14,835 nt of DNA from Caryophanales bacterium UBA6331 (GTDB lineage: Bacteria; Bacillota_I; Bacilli_A; RF39; UBA660). The notes beneath the pieces are model-generated. The model had not been told where the DNA came from and did no database searches. It saw nothing but the letters and a program-made list of their open reading frames with translations. Location of the stretch: the NCBI GenBank assembly GCA_002438065.1, contig DJSP01000023.1, positions 1 through 14,835 of the forward strand, read 5' to 3'. Position numbers and translations under genes: made by a program. This document shows, in pieces, positions 1 to 6,519 of the stretch (positions within the stretch are counted from its first letter, which is position 1; every line of letters begins with the position of its first letter).

Positions 1-314
1 TCAGCATCCATAGATATTACAACATCAGCATATTCCCTAGCAGTCATAAGTCCTGCCACCAATGCATTTTGGTGTCCTCTATTTCTTGACAAATTAATTC
101 CACTAAATAATTTATTTTTCTCATTTAATTCACATATAATATCCCAAGTTTTATCCTTAGATCCATCATTAATAAATAATACTTTACTATCTTTAGAAAT
201 AGTTTTATCTTTAATTAATTCATTTAATTTAATATTTAGTCTTTTACTTGTTTCCCTTAATACTTCTTCTTCATTATAACAAGGTATAACTACATATAAT
301 ATTTTATTTTTCAT
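1..314 (-). CDS. Family 2 glycosyltransferase, N-terminal part (runs off the left edge)
   Basis: About 104 codons of the N-terminus are present; the rest lies beyond base 1. The protein begins MKNKILYVVIPCYNEEEVL, the GT-A nucleotide-binding start of GT2 enzymes. It continues with VLFINDGSKDKTWDII (the usual DDGS motif, here NDGS) and NLSRNRGHQNALVAGL, and ends at ISMDAD, the metal-binding region. This pattern (NRGxxxA, then a D-x-D-like MDAD) matches the DPM1/GtrB/YkcC branch, which transfers sugars onto undecaprenyl or dolichyl phosphate. A strong CGGAGG ribosome binding site precedes ATG at 312-314. The start overlaps the end of the TagA-like gene by 11 bases, so the two are probably co-translated. 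The role in a cell-surface glycopolymer is inferred from this context. Membrane segments, if any, would be in the missing part. Confidence 0.9.
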   Translation of the reverse strand, partial: MKNKILYVVIPCYNEEEVLRETSKRLNIKLNELIKDKTISKDSKVLFINDGSKDKTWDIICELNEKNKLFSGINLSRNRGHQNALVAGLMTAREYADVVISMDA

Positions 315-1032
315 CTCTACCTCCGTTTTTAAATATTACTAAAAATAAATATTTTAATATCTTAACATTATCTTTAATTCTTTTAGGTTCTTTAATCATC
401 CTATATAACCATTCTAAATGTAGTTTTTGATACATAATTGGTGCTCTTTTCTTTAAGCCAGATACAACATCAAATGTACCACCTACAGGCATAATAACAC
501 TTATATTTCTAAACAACTTTTCATTTTTAATAATAAAGTCTTCTTGCTTAGGTGAGCCTATACCAACAAATAAATAATCTGGTTTACATTTTTTAATATC
601 AGCTAATACATCTTTTTCTTTACTATACCCACTCATATAACCACATATATTTATATTATTATATTTTTCTTTTAATACTTTAACAGCTTTTTCAATAACT
701 TCTTTTTTAGCACCATATAAATATACTTTCTTATCATATTTACAAGCATTAGATAAAAGTTCTTCAAACATATCTACTCCAGTTAACTGTTTAACCCTTT
801 TATTACCATAAATTTTCATACCTAGAATTGTTCCATAACCATCAGGAATATTATATTTTTCATAATTTATAAACTCTTTGTATTCTTTATTATTATTAAA
901 ATTCACCATTATTATCGGATTTAAATTAAAGATAATACTTCTATCATTACTTTTATTTATTTTATTAATTATATCAGTCTTACTAAGTATACAAACATTA
1001 TAACCCAGTAATTTACAATTTCTATTTCTCAT
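304..1032 (-). CDS. tagA: WecG/TagA/CpsF family (GT26) glycosyltransferase
   Basis: 242 aa, close to full length for the family. GT26 enzymes transfer an N-acetylhexosamine (ManNAc in TagA) from a UDP-sugar to undecaprenyl-PP-GlcNAc, the committed step in teichoic-acid-type linkage units. They act at the inner face of the membrane. Visible motifs are IPDGYGTI (63-69, with the conserved Asp at 64), LYGAKKE (105-111), GIGSPKQE (157-164), PVGGTFDVVSG (182-192) and LEWLYRMIKEPKR (207-219). The C-terminus is rich in aromatic and hydrophobic residues, as in the membrane-docking tail of TagA. At the usual active-site Thr the sequence reads IIFNLNP, so Asn36 may replace it. Start ATG 1032 has a modest AGAAAGAG ribosome binding site. 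The gene follows tagO, but a terminator separates them, and it overlaps the GT2 gene. The exact sugar is not determined by sequence. Confidence 0.88.
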   Translation of the reverse strand: MRNRNCKLLGYNVCILSKTDIINKINKSNDRSIIFNLNPIIMVNFNNNKEYKEFINYEKYNIPDGYGTILGMKIYGNKRVKQLTGVDMFEELLSNACKYDKKVYLYGAKKEVIEKAVKVLKEKYNNINICGYMSGYSKEKDVLADIKKCKPDYLFVGIGSPKQEDFIIKNEKLFRNISVIMPVGGTFDVVSGLKKRAPIMYQKLHLEWLYRMIKEPKRIKDNVKILKYLFLVIFKNGGRDEK

Positions 1033-1053
1033 AAAAAATCTCTTTCTAAAAAA

Positions 1054-1062
1054 ATTTTATCA
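1054..1062 (-). promoter_or_regulatory. Putative extended -10 promoter of the tagA-GT2 unit
   Basis: On the minus strand this reads TGA-TAAAAT, an extended -10, 21 nt upstream of the tagA start. No good -35 is present; the region where it would lie is inside the tagO terminator hairpin. Its placement straight after a terminator supports independent transcription of tagA. Confidence 0.4.
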
Positions 1063-1068
1063 AATAAT

Positions 1069-1101
1069 CAAAAAAACATAAATAAAAATCTATTTATGTT
1101 T
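1069..1101 (-). terminator. Intrinsic terminator of tagO
   Basis: On the minus strand there is an 11-bp perfect stem (1074-1084 with 1091-1101), a 6-nt loop (1085-1090) and a run of T on the 3' side (1070-1076). The TAG stop of tagO (1090-1092) lies inside the loop and stem, so termination is immediately after the gene. The stem is AT-only except for one pair. Confidence 0.75.
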
Positions 1102-2124
1102 AAATAATATATCAGTTTTATATATCAAAAATAATATAAACACCATTAATATTAAATATAAAATAATTGCTAATAAATTATTACCAAGTGCATATAACAC
1201 ACTTATTATAGAACATAAAATATCAATTCCATACATTATAAGTACAGTCTTTGTAGTACTCTTATTAAGTTTAAGTAATTGATGATGTAAATGTTCTTTA
1301 TCAGGAGTACCAATATTTTCCCCTTTTAAATAACGTCTAATCATTGCAAACACAGTATCAAGTATTGGTAACAATAATATGAATATTGGAATAATTAGAC
1401 TTGTAAATGTCGCAGTTTTATATCCTAACAAAGCTATAATCGCAATAATAAATCCTAAAAAAGTACTTCCAGTATCACCTAAAAATATTGAAGCAGGCGG
1501 TTTATTATACATTAAAAATCCTAAACATGCACCAAGCATAATTACACATAAAATAACATCTAATCCATAAATTCTATCTAACAATACAGCAATTATAGTT
1601 ATAGTAACAAAAAATAACGCACTAGTTCCTGTTGCTAATCCATCTAACCCATCTATTAAATTAATCGCGTTAATTATAGCTAAAATAAAGAATATTGCTA
1701 GAGGATAACCCCATTTTCCAAAGGTAAGTGATAAACCCAGAGCACTTATATTCGGTAAATAAATATTTCCATAAAACACAACTATAGAAGCAGCAACAAT
1801 CTGAACTAAAAATTTATATCTTGCTCTAATTGGTTTAATATCATCACATATTCCAAGTATAATAATTATAAATCCTCCAATAAGAATTGAAATCATTTGT
1901 TCATTAATAGGTGCAAACAACATATATCCAATTAAAAACGTTAAATATATCGCTAATCCACCTAATCTAGGCATTGGTTTTTTATGTACCTTTCTCTCAT
2001 TAGGCATATCTATTGCTCCAATATGTTTCGCAACCACTTTAGCAAAAGGAACTAGTATAACACAACATATAAATGTTACCAATAAAATTAAATAAATATT
2101 ATGTCCATTAATTAATATATCCAT
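1090..2124 (-). CDS. tagO: Undecaprenyl-phosphate GlcNAc-1-phosphate transferase (MraY/WecA/TagO family)
   Basis: A polytopic membrane enzyme that moves a HexNAc-1-phosphate from UDP-sugar to undecaprenyl phosphate and so starts a lipid-linked glycopolymer. Numbered from ATG 2124 (344 aa), the motifs are DMPNERKVHKKPMPRLGG (39-56), the paired Asp in DDIKP (94-98), NAINLIDGLDGLATG (152-166), FLGDTGS (214-220), PILDT (253-257) and HLHHQLL (278-284). The DMPNERKVH and HLHHQLL motifs place it with WecA/TagO rather than MraY. About ten hydrophobic segments are visible. Longer starts exist at GTG 2133 and ATG 2130. ATG 2124 is preferred because AGGTG (2133-2137) is spaced correctly for it. It is a separate transcription unit upstream of tagA, which fits teichoic-acid-like or capsular polymer initiation. 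Confidence 0.93.
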   Translation of the reverse strand: MDILINGHNIYLILLVTFICCVILVPFAKVVAKHIGAIDMPNERKVHKKPMPRLGGLAIYLTFLIGYMLFAPINEQMISILIGGFIIIILGICDDIKPIRARYKFLVQIVAASIVVFYGNIYLPNISALGLSLTFGKWGYPLAIFFILAIINAINLIDGLDGLATGTSALFFVTITIIAVLLDRIYGLDVILCVIMLGACLGFLMYNKPPASIFLGDTGSTFLGFIIAIIALLGYKTATFTSLIIPIFILLLPILDTVFAMIRRYLKGENIGTPDKEHLHHQLLKLNKSTTKTVLIMYGIDILCSIISVLYALGNNLLAIILYLILMVFILFLIYKTDILFKHK

Positions 2125-2139
2125 ACACATCACACCTAA

Positions 2140-2168
2140 ATAATATCAAAATATTATTTTATTGTCTA
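2140..2168 (-). promoter_or_regulatory. Putative promoter of tagO
   Basis: On the minus strand: TAGACA (2163-2168, five of six to TTGACA), a 17-bp spacer, then TGA-TATTAT (-10 at 2140-2145). This is the best sigma-A-like match in the window. Transcription would start near 2133, which leaves almost no leader and puts the AGGTG ribosome binding site at the very 5' end. A second TATAAT at 2174-2179 has no clear -35 and would give a longer leader. Confidence 0.55.
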
Positions 2169-2278
2169 TTTATATTATAAATCTATTTTATTATTAATAT
2201 ATACTTATTTTCAATAAATTAAAATAATGTAAAGTAAGTGCACAATATAACCAATAAAAATAATAAACCTAAATACTC

Positions 2279-2318
2279 TTACATATGTAATTACACTTTT
2301 ATTACATAAAAATTACAC
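2279..2318. repeat. Four phased TTACA repeats including a 12-bp palindrome
   Basis: TTACA occurs at 2279, 2291, 2302 and 2313, giving steps of 12, 11 and 11 bp, about one helical turn each. The last three share ATTACA(C/T). The first is half of the perfect palindrome TTACATATGTAA (2279-2290). The cluster lies 21 bp upstream of a plus-strand TATAAT. This looks like a protein-binding array, but no regulator can be named. In such AT-rich DNA, chance is a real alternative. Confidence 0.4.
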
Positions 2319-2339
2319 ATCAACAATTATCTTTTTAGA

Positions 2340-2345
2340 TATAAT
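2340..2345 (+). promoter_or_regulatory. Possible plus-strand -10 element
   Basis: A perfect TATAAT lies between the phased repeats and the GGAGGTG at 2379-2385. No convincing -35 is present at 16-18 bp, so it would need an activator if it is functional. It could transcribe the decayed frame and the AlbA_2 gene downstream. Confidence 0.3.
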
Positions 2346-2378
2346 ATTCTTCAAAATTATAAATATATATTATATTTT

Positions 2379-2562
2379 GGAGGTGCCATAGATAAAACAA
2401 TGAATAATATATAACAAAAGATAAAAAATCCTTAAAAAATATTCAATATCTCATCCAAGTAAAAATGGTAAAATAAGTATTAAAATATCAGAAGATAAAT
2501 TAAATAATTATATTTATAAAATTGGAAATATTATTATCAAACTATTAGAAAGTTTCAATTAA
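2379..2562 (+). pseudogene. Probable gene remnant behind an orphan ribosome binding site
   Basis: GGAGGTG (2379-2385) is as strong as any ribosome binding site here, but the only nearby ATG (2400) opens a four-residue frame. In another frame, 2425-2562 stays open for 45 codons and ends in TAA. It encodes a lysine- and isoleucine-rich peptide containing HPSKNGKISIKISEDKLNNY and ending KLLESFN. That frame has no ATG, GTG or TTG near its beginning, and upstream in frame it meets TAA (2422) and TGA (2401). The composition resembles coding sequence more than spacer. I do not recognise the family. It may simply be chance in AT-rich DNA. Confidence 0.35.
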
Positions 2563-2597
2563 AAAACAATAATAAAAATAATTATAAAGGAGATTAC

Positions 2598-4107
2598 ATG
2601 TTTAAAGATGAAGTAATTACAGCAATAGAAGACTTAAGAAAATATAATGCAGAAACAGATAGAATTGAAGCAAAAACTGCTGCGCTTGGTTTTCCTAAAA
2701 AATGTTATGACACAATTTCAAGTTTTTCAAATAAATATGGAGGAATTATTATATTCGGATTAGATGAAAAAAATAAATTTAAAACTGAAGGTGTTTATGA
2801 CGTAAATGATTTACAAAAACAAATTACTAACCTGTGCAGTGATTCAATGGAACCAATTGTAAGACCAGATATATTGTCATTTCAATTCGAAGGAAAAAAT
2901 ATTGTAGCAGTAAAAATAGAAGAAATATTACAAAACAAGAAGCCTTGCTATTATAGACCAAGTGGCATTAAAAATGGTTCCTATACGAGGATAGGAGATA
3001 GAGATGATAGGATGACTGATTATGAACTCTATGTTTTACAAAGTTATAATGATCACATATTTGAAGATACTAGGCCAAATAAAAGAGCATGCCTAGATGA
3101 TTTAAATTATGAGGAATTAAATTCATACATTAAAAAAGTTAAAAACAATAAACCACACTTTTCAAAAAATAATTTTAATAAGTGTCTAAAATTATGCGGT
3201 ATAATTGATTCAAATAAAGAAGAAAATTATCCAACCTTAGCAGGAACATTAATTTTTAGTGATTATCCTCAAAGTTTTTATCCCCAATTATTTGTAGCTT
3301 GTGTAGTTGTTCCAGGAACAAAATTAGGCGATACAGGTACTATGGGAGAACGATTTATAGATAATAAACGAATCGAAGGTACAATAGAAGAAATGTTAAA
3401 TGGTACTATGAATTTTTTAAGAAGAAATATGAAAAATAGTATTATTATTGATGAAGACGGAAAAAGAACAAATAGAACAGAATATCCTTTAGAAGCTTTA
3501 AGAGAAGCTGTAGCAAATGCCTTAATTCATAGAGATTATTCTACACAAACAGAAAACGCATATATATCAGTTAACATTGTACTATGATCGAATAGAAATA
3601 TTAAATCCAGGCACATTATATGGAACAAATAAATTGGAAAAGTTAGGAACTGCAACAACAATGGAATCAAGAAATCCCACGCTTGTTAGAATATTAGAAG
3701 AAAAAGGATCAGTAATTGAAAACAGACATTCAGGTATTCCGACAATGAAACGGGAAATGAAAAAATATGGATTACCTGAACCTGAATTTTATGAAGAAAG
3801 AGACAGTTTTAAGGTTATATTTAGAAATAATTATAGTATTATTGATCAAAAATATGGACAACAAAGTGGACAACAAGGTGGACAACAAGGTGGACAACAA
3901 AATGAAGATCTAGATAATTATAAAATAAATGTATTAAATTTTTGCATAGAACCAAAAACAGCATTAGAAATAAGAAATATGCTTAAAATAAAATCAAGAC
4001 AATACGTTTCAGCTAACATAATAAAACCATTAATTGATAATGGAAAACTAGAATATACAAATAAAAATAGTGTTAACGCTAGAAACCAAAAATACAAAAC
4101 AAAATAA
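2598..4107 (+). pseudogene. AlbA_2/ATP-binding (Schlafen-like) protein, frameshifted
   Basis: Two frames (2598-3587 and 3577-4107) make one family-sized protein of about 503 aa, joined by a single-base shift near 3577. Removing one T from ATT at 3576-3578 restores ISVN-MYYDRIEILNPG without a gap. The N-terminal AlbA_2 domain (about 15-135) shows DRIEAKTAALGFPK and FSNKYGGIIIFGLDE. The centre to C-terminus carries the HATPase_c_4 part: REAVANALIHRDYS (N-box) and, after the shift, NRHSGIPTMKREMKKYGLPEPEF (G-box). A GQQ-repeat linker and a winged-helix-like tail follow. Family members are usually accessory genes with poorly known nucleic-acid-linked or regulatory roles. AAGGAG lies 5 nt before ATG 2598. 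As it stands the frame ends in TGA inside the ATP-binding domain. A sequencing error is possible. No slippery heptamer is visible. This is the only plus-strand gene in the window. Confidence 0.85.
3856..3903 (+). repeat. Four tandem 12-bp repeats encoding a GQQ-rich linker
   Basis: The unit GGACAACAAGGT occurs four times (3856, 3868, 3880, 3892). The first unit differs by one base and the last by two. It encodes GQQS-GQQG-GQQG-GQQN between the ATP-binding and winged-helix parts of the AlbA_2 protein. The 12-bp unit keeps the frame whatever the copy number, so the linker length could vary by slippage. Confidence 0.9.
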
Positions 4108-4120
4108 AAACTATTCTAAT

Positions 4121-4153
4121 GAAAGAAATAAATTTAACGATATTTCTTTTTTA
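4121..4153 (+). terminator. Likely terminator of the AlbA_2 gene
   Basis: AAAGAAATA (4122-4130) pairs with TATTTCTTT (4141-4149) over a 10-nt loop, followed by more T. It lies 14 nt after the TAA at 4105-4107. The stem is almost all A-T, so it is weak, but the position fits. Confidence 0.55.
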
Positions 4154-4272
4154 TTTTATCAAAAAAGATGCTCCGCAATGGAACATCTATTTCTGAAATA
4201 TCAGAAATAACAGGTCTAACGAAAGAAGAAATAGCTAAAGTCAAAATAACTTTAATAAATCTCCTTCAATAA
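4138..4272 (+). pseudogene. C-terminal fragment resembling an Rpn/PD-(D/E)XK transposase-type protein
   Basis: An open frame ends in TAA at 4270-4272 and encodes MLRNGTSISEISEITGLTK followed by EEIAKVK. This resembles the conserved tail (G-x-S-I-x-x-I-S-x-x-T-G-L-S-x-E-E-I) of Rpn/PD-(D/E)XK family transposase-like proteins. The ATG at 4168 has no ribosome binding site, and an in-frame stop lies at 4135-4137, so only the last 35 or so codons survive. The assignment rests on the short tail pattern alone. The fragment overlaps the minus-strand terminator at 4161-4188. Confidence 0.45.
4161..4188 (-). terminator. Terminator of the truA/zincin unit
   Basis: On the minus strand a 9-bp stem (4166-4174 with 4180-4188, one G-U pair) with a 5-nt loop is followed by TTTTTTGAT. 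It lies about 100 nt after the stop of the zincin gene. The flanking 15-mer TATCAAAAAAGATGC (4157-4171, plus strand) recurs exactly at the terminator near 9250. A second hairpin, TATTTCTGA/TCAGAAATA (4188-4209), sits directly upstream in the direction of transcription. Confidence 0.75.
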
Positions 4273-4286
4273 TATTATATACTATT

Positions 4287-5171
4287 TTAATGATTTTTAT
4301 AATCCAAAATTAACTTTTTTATCGAAGTCTCTTTCAAATACTCTTTTACTACATCATTTTTAGGATAAGATATTCCAATACTTAAATCAATTAAGTGATC
4401 ATATTCATCTTCCGTTATCTTATAACCACACCAAACACGTTCAAAAAAATTTTCATGAGTTAATTCAACAATAGGAATTAGTTTATCAAAATAATCATAC
4501 CCAAATTTTTTACAAGCATCACTAAATCTCTTTAATGGGTACATTTCATAATCATAATTAATAAGTAGTTCATCAAAAAACAATTCTTTAAAAAATAATG
4601 ACAGTTTATCGCCATAAACACTCCTCATTACCATATTTGCAATATAATTTCCTCTTAAAAATGCATTCCTTTCTTCTGGAAAACTATCATAATATATTTC
4701 ATAAAAAAGTGGCTCGCTTTCAAACACATTACTACAATAAGAATAAATCATTCCGGCAAACGAATAAGGATAATTTTTTACTATATAATCCTGTCTAGCA
4801 TGAGACATTTCATGAATTAAAGTACATATTACAGAATAATAAGAAAGCATATTACGATCTCCAAAATTATACGCACTTCCAAAACTATTTACTTTTTTAT
4901 AAAAATTTCTCAAAGATAAAGACGAATATGTAATCTTATCATCGCCATAACAAGATTCATAATCTTTTTCAATTTCTTTGGAGTTACCAGAAATTATCAA
5001 ACCATTTTTTAAATCAATTTCATTATTAATTAAACACACATTTGCGACTTTATAAATAAAATTTCTATCAACAGGTTTATTTTTATCTTTGTAACTTCTA
5101 ACAATTTTACTAAGTTCTACAATTAATTGATAATCATTTTTACTTTTATCCATTAAATCTAATTCATTCAT
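4287..5171 (-). CDS. Uncharacterised zincin-like protein (HEMSH motif)
   Basis: 294 aa, with no family I can name. The clear feature is LIHEMSHARQ at 119-128, an HExxH zinc-metallopeptidase motif within a helix-like hydrophobic segment. About 40 residues later comes FPEERNA (164-170), where an acidic residue could be the third zinc ligand, as in gluzincin-type arrangements. There is no signal peptide or membrane segment, so it should be cytosolic. It has many Tyr and Phe residues and no other motif. It begins 8 nt after the truA stop and is the last gene of that unit, before a terminator. I see no convincing ribosome binding site, so translation may depend on coupling to truA. An alternative ATG is seven codons in. 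Zinc binding and proteolysis are inferred. The motif could also be structural or degenerate. Confidence 0.8.
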   Translation of the reverse strand: MNELDLMDKSKNDYQLIVELSKIVRSYKDKNKPVDRNFIYKVANVCLINNEIDLKNGLIISGNSKEIEKDYESCYGDDKITYSSLSLRNFYKKVNSFGSAYNFGDRNMLSYYSVICTLIHEMSHARQDYIVKNYPYSFAGMIYSYCSNVFESEPLFYEIYYDSFPEERNAFLRGNYIANMVMRSVYGDKLSLFFKELFFDELLINYDYEMYPLKRFSDACKKFGYDYFDKLIPIVELTHENFFERVWCGYKITEDEYDHLIDLSIGISYPKNDVVKEYLKETSIKKLILDYKNH

Positions 5172-5179
5172 ACTATAAT

Positions 5180-5902
5180 TTAATAGTAAACATTAACTAA
5201 ATACAATCCACAAGCAGGTGCAGTATTATACTTACAATTTACTTTCTCCTTGTCTAACATCATCTTTATATCATCTTTATCAAGTTTATCATTACCAGCT
5301 TGTATCAAAGCACCAACCATATTTCTAACCATATATCTGTAAAAACTCTTCCCCACAAAAGATATAGTTAAAAAATCTCCCTTTTTCTTAAATTTAATTT
5401 TATAAATAACACTATTATAATTTTCTCTAGCACCAGAAGTAAAAGCCTTAAATGAATGAAATCCAATAAATGCTTTACTAGCGCTTCTCATCTTTCTTAT
5501 ATTCAATTTATTATTATAATTATAAACATAGTCATTAATAATTGGATCAAACTCACCTAAATTAATAACATACTCATATTTCTTCTTTTTAGCATCAAAT
5601 CTAGGATGAAAATCATCTCTAACTTCTTCAACATAATTAATATGTACATAATCATTTAAAACTCTATTAATAACACTTTTTAACTTTGATGCAGGAACAC
5701 TACCATTAAGTTCAAAGCTAACACCTTGACTATATGCGTGAACACCTCTATCAGTTCTACCTGCTCCTTTTACAGCAACATAGCTTTTATTTATAATTCC
5801 CAGTGCTCTTTCCAACTCTTTCTGCACAGTATCATGATCATTTAATTTTTGAAATCCATAAAATTTAGAGCCATCATAACTGACACTAGCAAAATACTTC
5901 AT
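5180..5902 (-). CDS. truA: tRNA pseudouridine(38-40) synthase TruA
   Basis: 240 aa, normal length. TruA converts uridines 38-40 of the tRNA anticodon arm to pseudouridine in the cytosol. Visible motifs are SYDGSKFYGFQ (8-18), the catalytic GAGRTDRGVHA (46-56, nucleophile Asp51), FHPRFDAKKKKYEY (RFDA), FHSFKAFTSG and SFYRYMVRNMVGALIQAG near the C-terminus. AGGAGTG precedes ATG 5902, and the start overlaps the preceding stop as TAATG, so it is translationally coupled to the EcfA2-like gene. In many Firmicutes truA follows ecfA1-ecfA2-ecfT. Here the same position is kept, but no EcfT lies between. Confidence 0.97.
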   Translation of the reverse strand: MKYFASVSYDGSKFYGFQKLNDHDTVQKELERALGIINKSYVAVKGAGRTDRGVHAYSQGVSFELNGSVPASKLKSVINRVLNDYVHINYVEEVRDDFHPRFDAKKKKYEYVINLGEFDPIINDYVYNYNNKLNIRKMRSASKAFIGFHSFKAFTSGARENYNSVIYKIKFKKKGDFLTISFVGKSFYRYMVRNMVGALIQAGNDKLDKDDIKMMLDKEKVNCKYNTAPACGLYLVNVYY

Positions 5903-6519
5903 TAAAATACACTCCTATATATATCTTTTAATAAATCTTTACTATCTAATGTATATTCCAAATTAGCTCCCTTCTCATTTGCAAGTTTAATAAAATCATA
6001 AATAGGTGGCTCCTCTATATAACCTTCCTTAATAGCATCAAGTACCTTTCCTTGAAACTTAATAATTTTCTTATTACACACTACAACATGTTTAACAACC
6101 TTATTTACAAATATTACATCATTACTAATAACTACAAAATTTATCCCTAAAGAAGCCTTAATAAGTTTAATTAACTTTATAATTTTTCTTTTAAATTTAC
6201 CATTAAATCCAACATCAAAATAATTAAGAACTATTAATTTAGGTCTATCTTCTATAACTGCAAGTAGTAACATTAATTTATATTCACATTTAGACATATC
6301 CTCTATCTTTTTATTTAAAAATGGTTTATCTAAATCTAAAATATCAAAATAATCTTTATTATAACTTAAATATTTCTTTACTTTATATTTTTTATTAATA
6401 ACTTTTTTATCTAAATTATCAATTAAAATTTCTAAATCACTTATTTCTCCATAAAAACCCACAAACTGTTTTATATCAAAAAAACCATTATTTGGATTAT
6501 TACTAAACATTACTTCCAT
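5902..6519 (-). CDS. EcfA2-like degenerate ABC protein lacking a P-loop
   Basis: 205 aa, against about 280 for EcfA ATPases. It can be aligned by eye to EcfA2. FVGFYGEISDLEILI (19-33) sits where the Walker A P-loop should be, but no GxxGxGKS remains. MSKCEYKLMLLLAVI (75-89) replaces the LSGGQ signature, and KLIVLNYFDVGFN (94-106) replaces Walker B LLLDEPTAGLD, losing both Asp and Glu. VVISNDVIFVNK (129-140) is the switch region without His. The tail EGYIEEPPIYDFIKLANEKG (165-184) matches the characteristic EcfA end. It cannot be an ATPase by known rules. It overlaps the EcfA1-like gene by 10 nt and truA by 1 nt. The frame is intact and the ribosome binding site is present (AGGTGAG), so it looks like a retained pseudo-enzyme rather than a fresh pseudogene. 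The assignment rests on motif position and synteny. Confidence 0.7.
   Translation of the reverse strand: MEVMFSNNPNNGFFDIKQFVGFYGEISDLEILIDNLDKKVINKKYKVKKYLSYNKDYFDILDLDKPFLNKKIEDMSKCEYKLMLLLAVIEDRPKLIVLNYFDVGFNGKFKRKIIKLIKLIKASLGINFVVISNDVIFVNKVVKHVVVCNKKIIKFQGKVLDAIKEGYIEEPPIYDFIKLANEKGANLEYTLDSKDLLKDIYRSVF

Larger units (their letters stand above)
2134..2597. other. 464-bp intergenic region holding decayed sequence
   Basis: This is the only gene-free stretch over 300 bp. On the left is the tagO promoter (minus strand). In the middle is a cluster of helically phased TTACA repeats (2279-2318), then a plus-strand TATAAT (2340-2345), an orphan ribosome binding site GGAGGTG (2379-2385) and a 45-codon frame without a start (2425-2562). 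The order promoter, ribosome binding site, broken frame suggests a former plus-strand gene that decayed. No tRNA or recognisable riboswitch is seen here. Confidence 0.55.

Noticed and set aside
1379..1570. 63-codon plus-strand open frame
   Set aside because: It lies wholly inside tagO on the opposite strand, has no ribosome binding site, and its peptide is the antisense of conserved TagO motifs.
2134..2597. Riboswitch or T-box upstream of the AlbA_2 gene
   Set aside because: No conserved aptamer or T-box motif and no terminator/antiterminator pair is visible. The region looks like decayed AT-rich sequence.
3570..3590. Programmed ribosomal frameshift in the AlbA_2 gene
   Set aside because: There is no X-XXY-YYZ slippery heptamer, stimulatory structure or internal ribosome binding site at the join. 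A simple one-base indel explains the data better.
3856..3903. CRISPR-like repeat
   Set aside because: The units are 12 bp, contiguous and coding, without spacers.
4598..4798. 66-codon plus-strand open frame
   Set aside because: It is antisense to the zincin gene, including the HEMSH region, and has no ribosome binding site or recognisable protein pattern.
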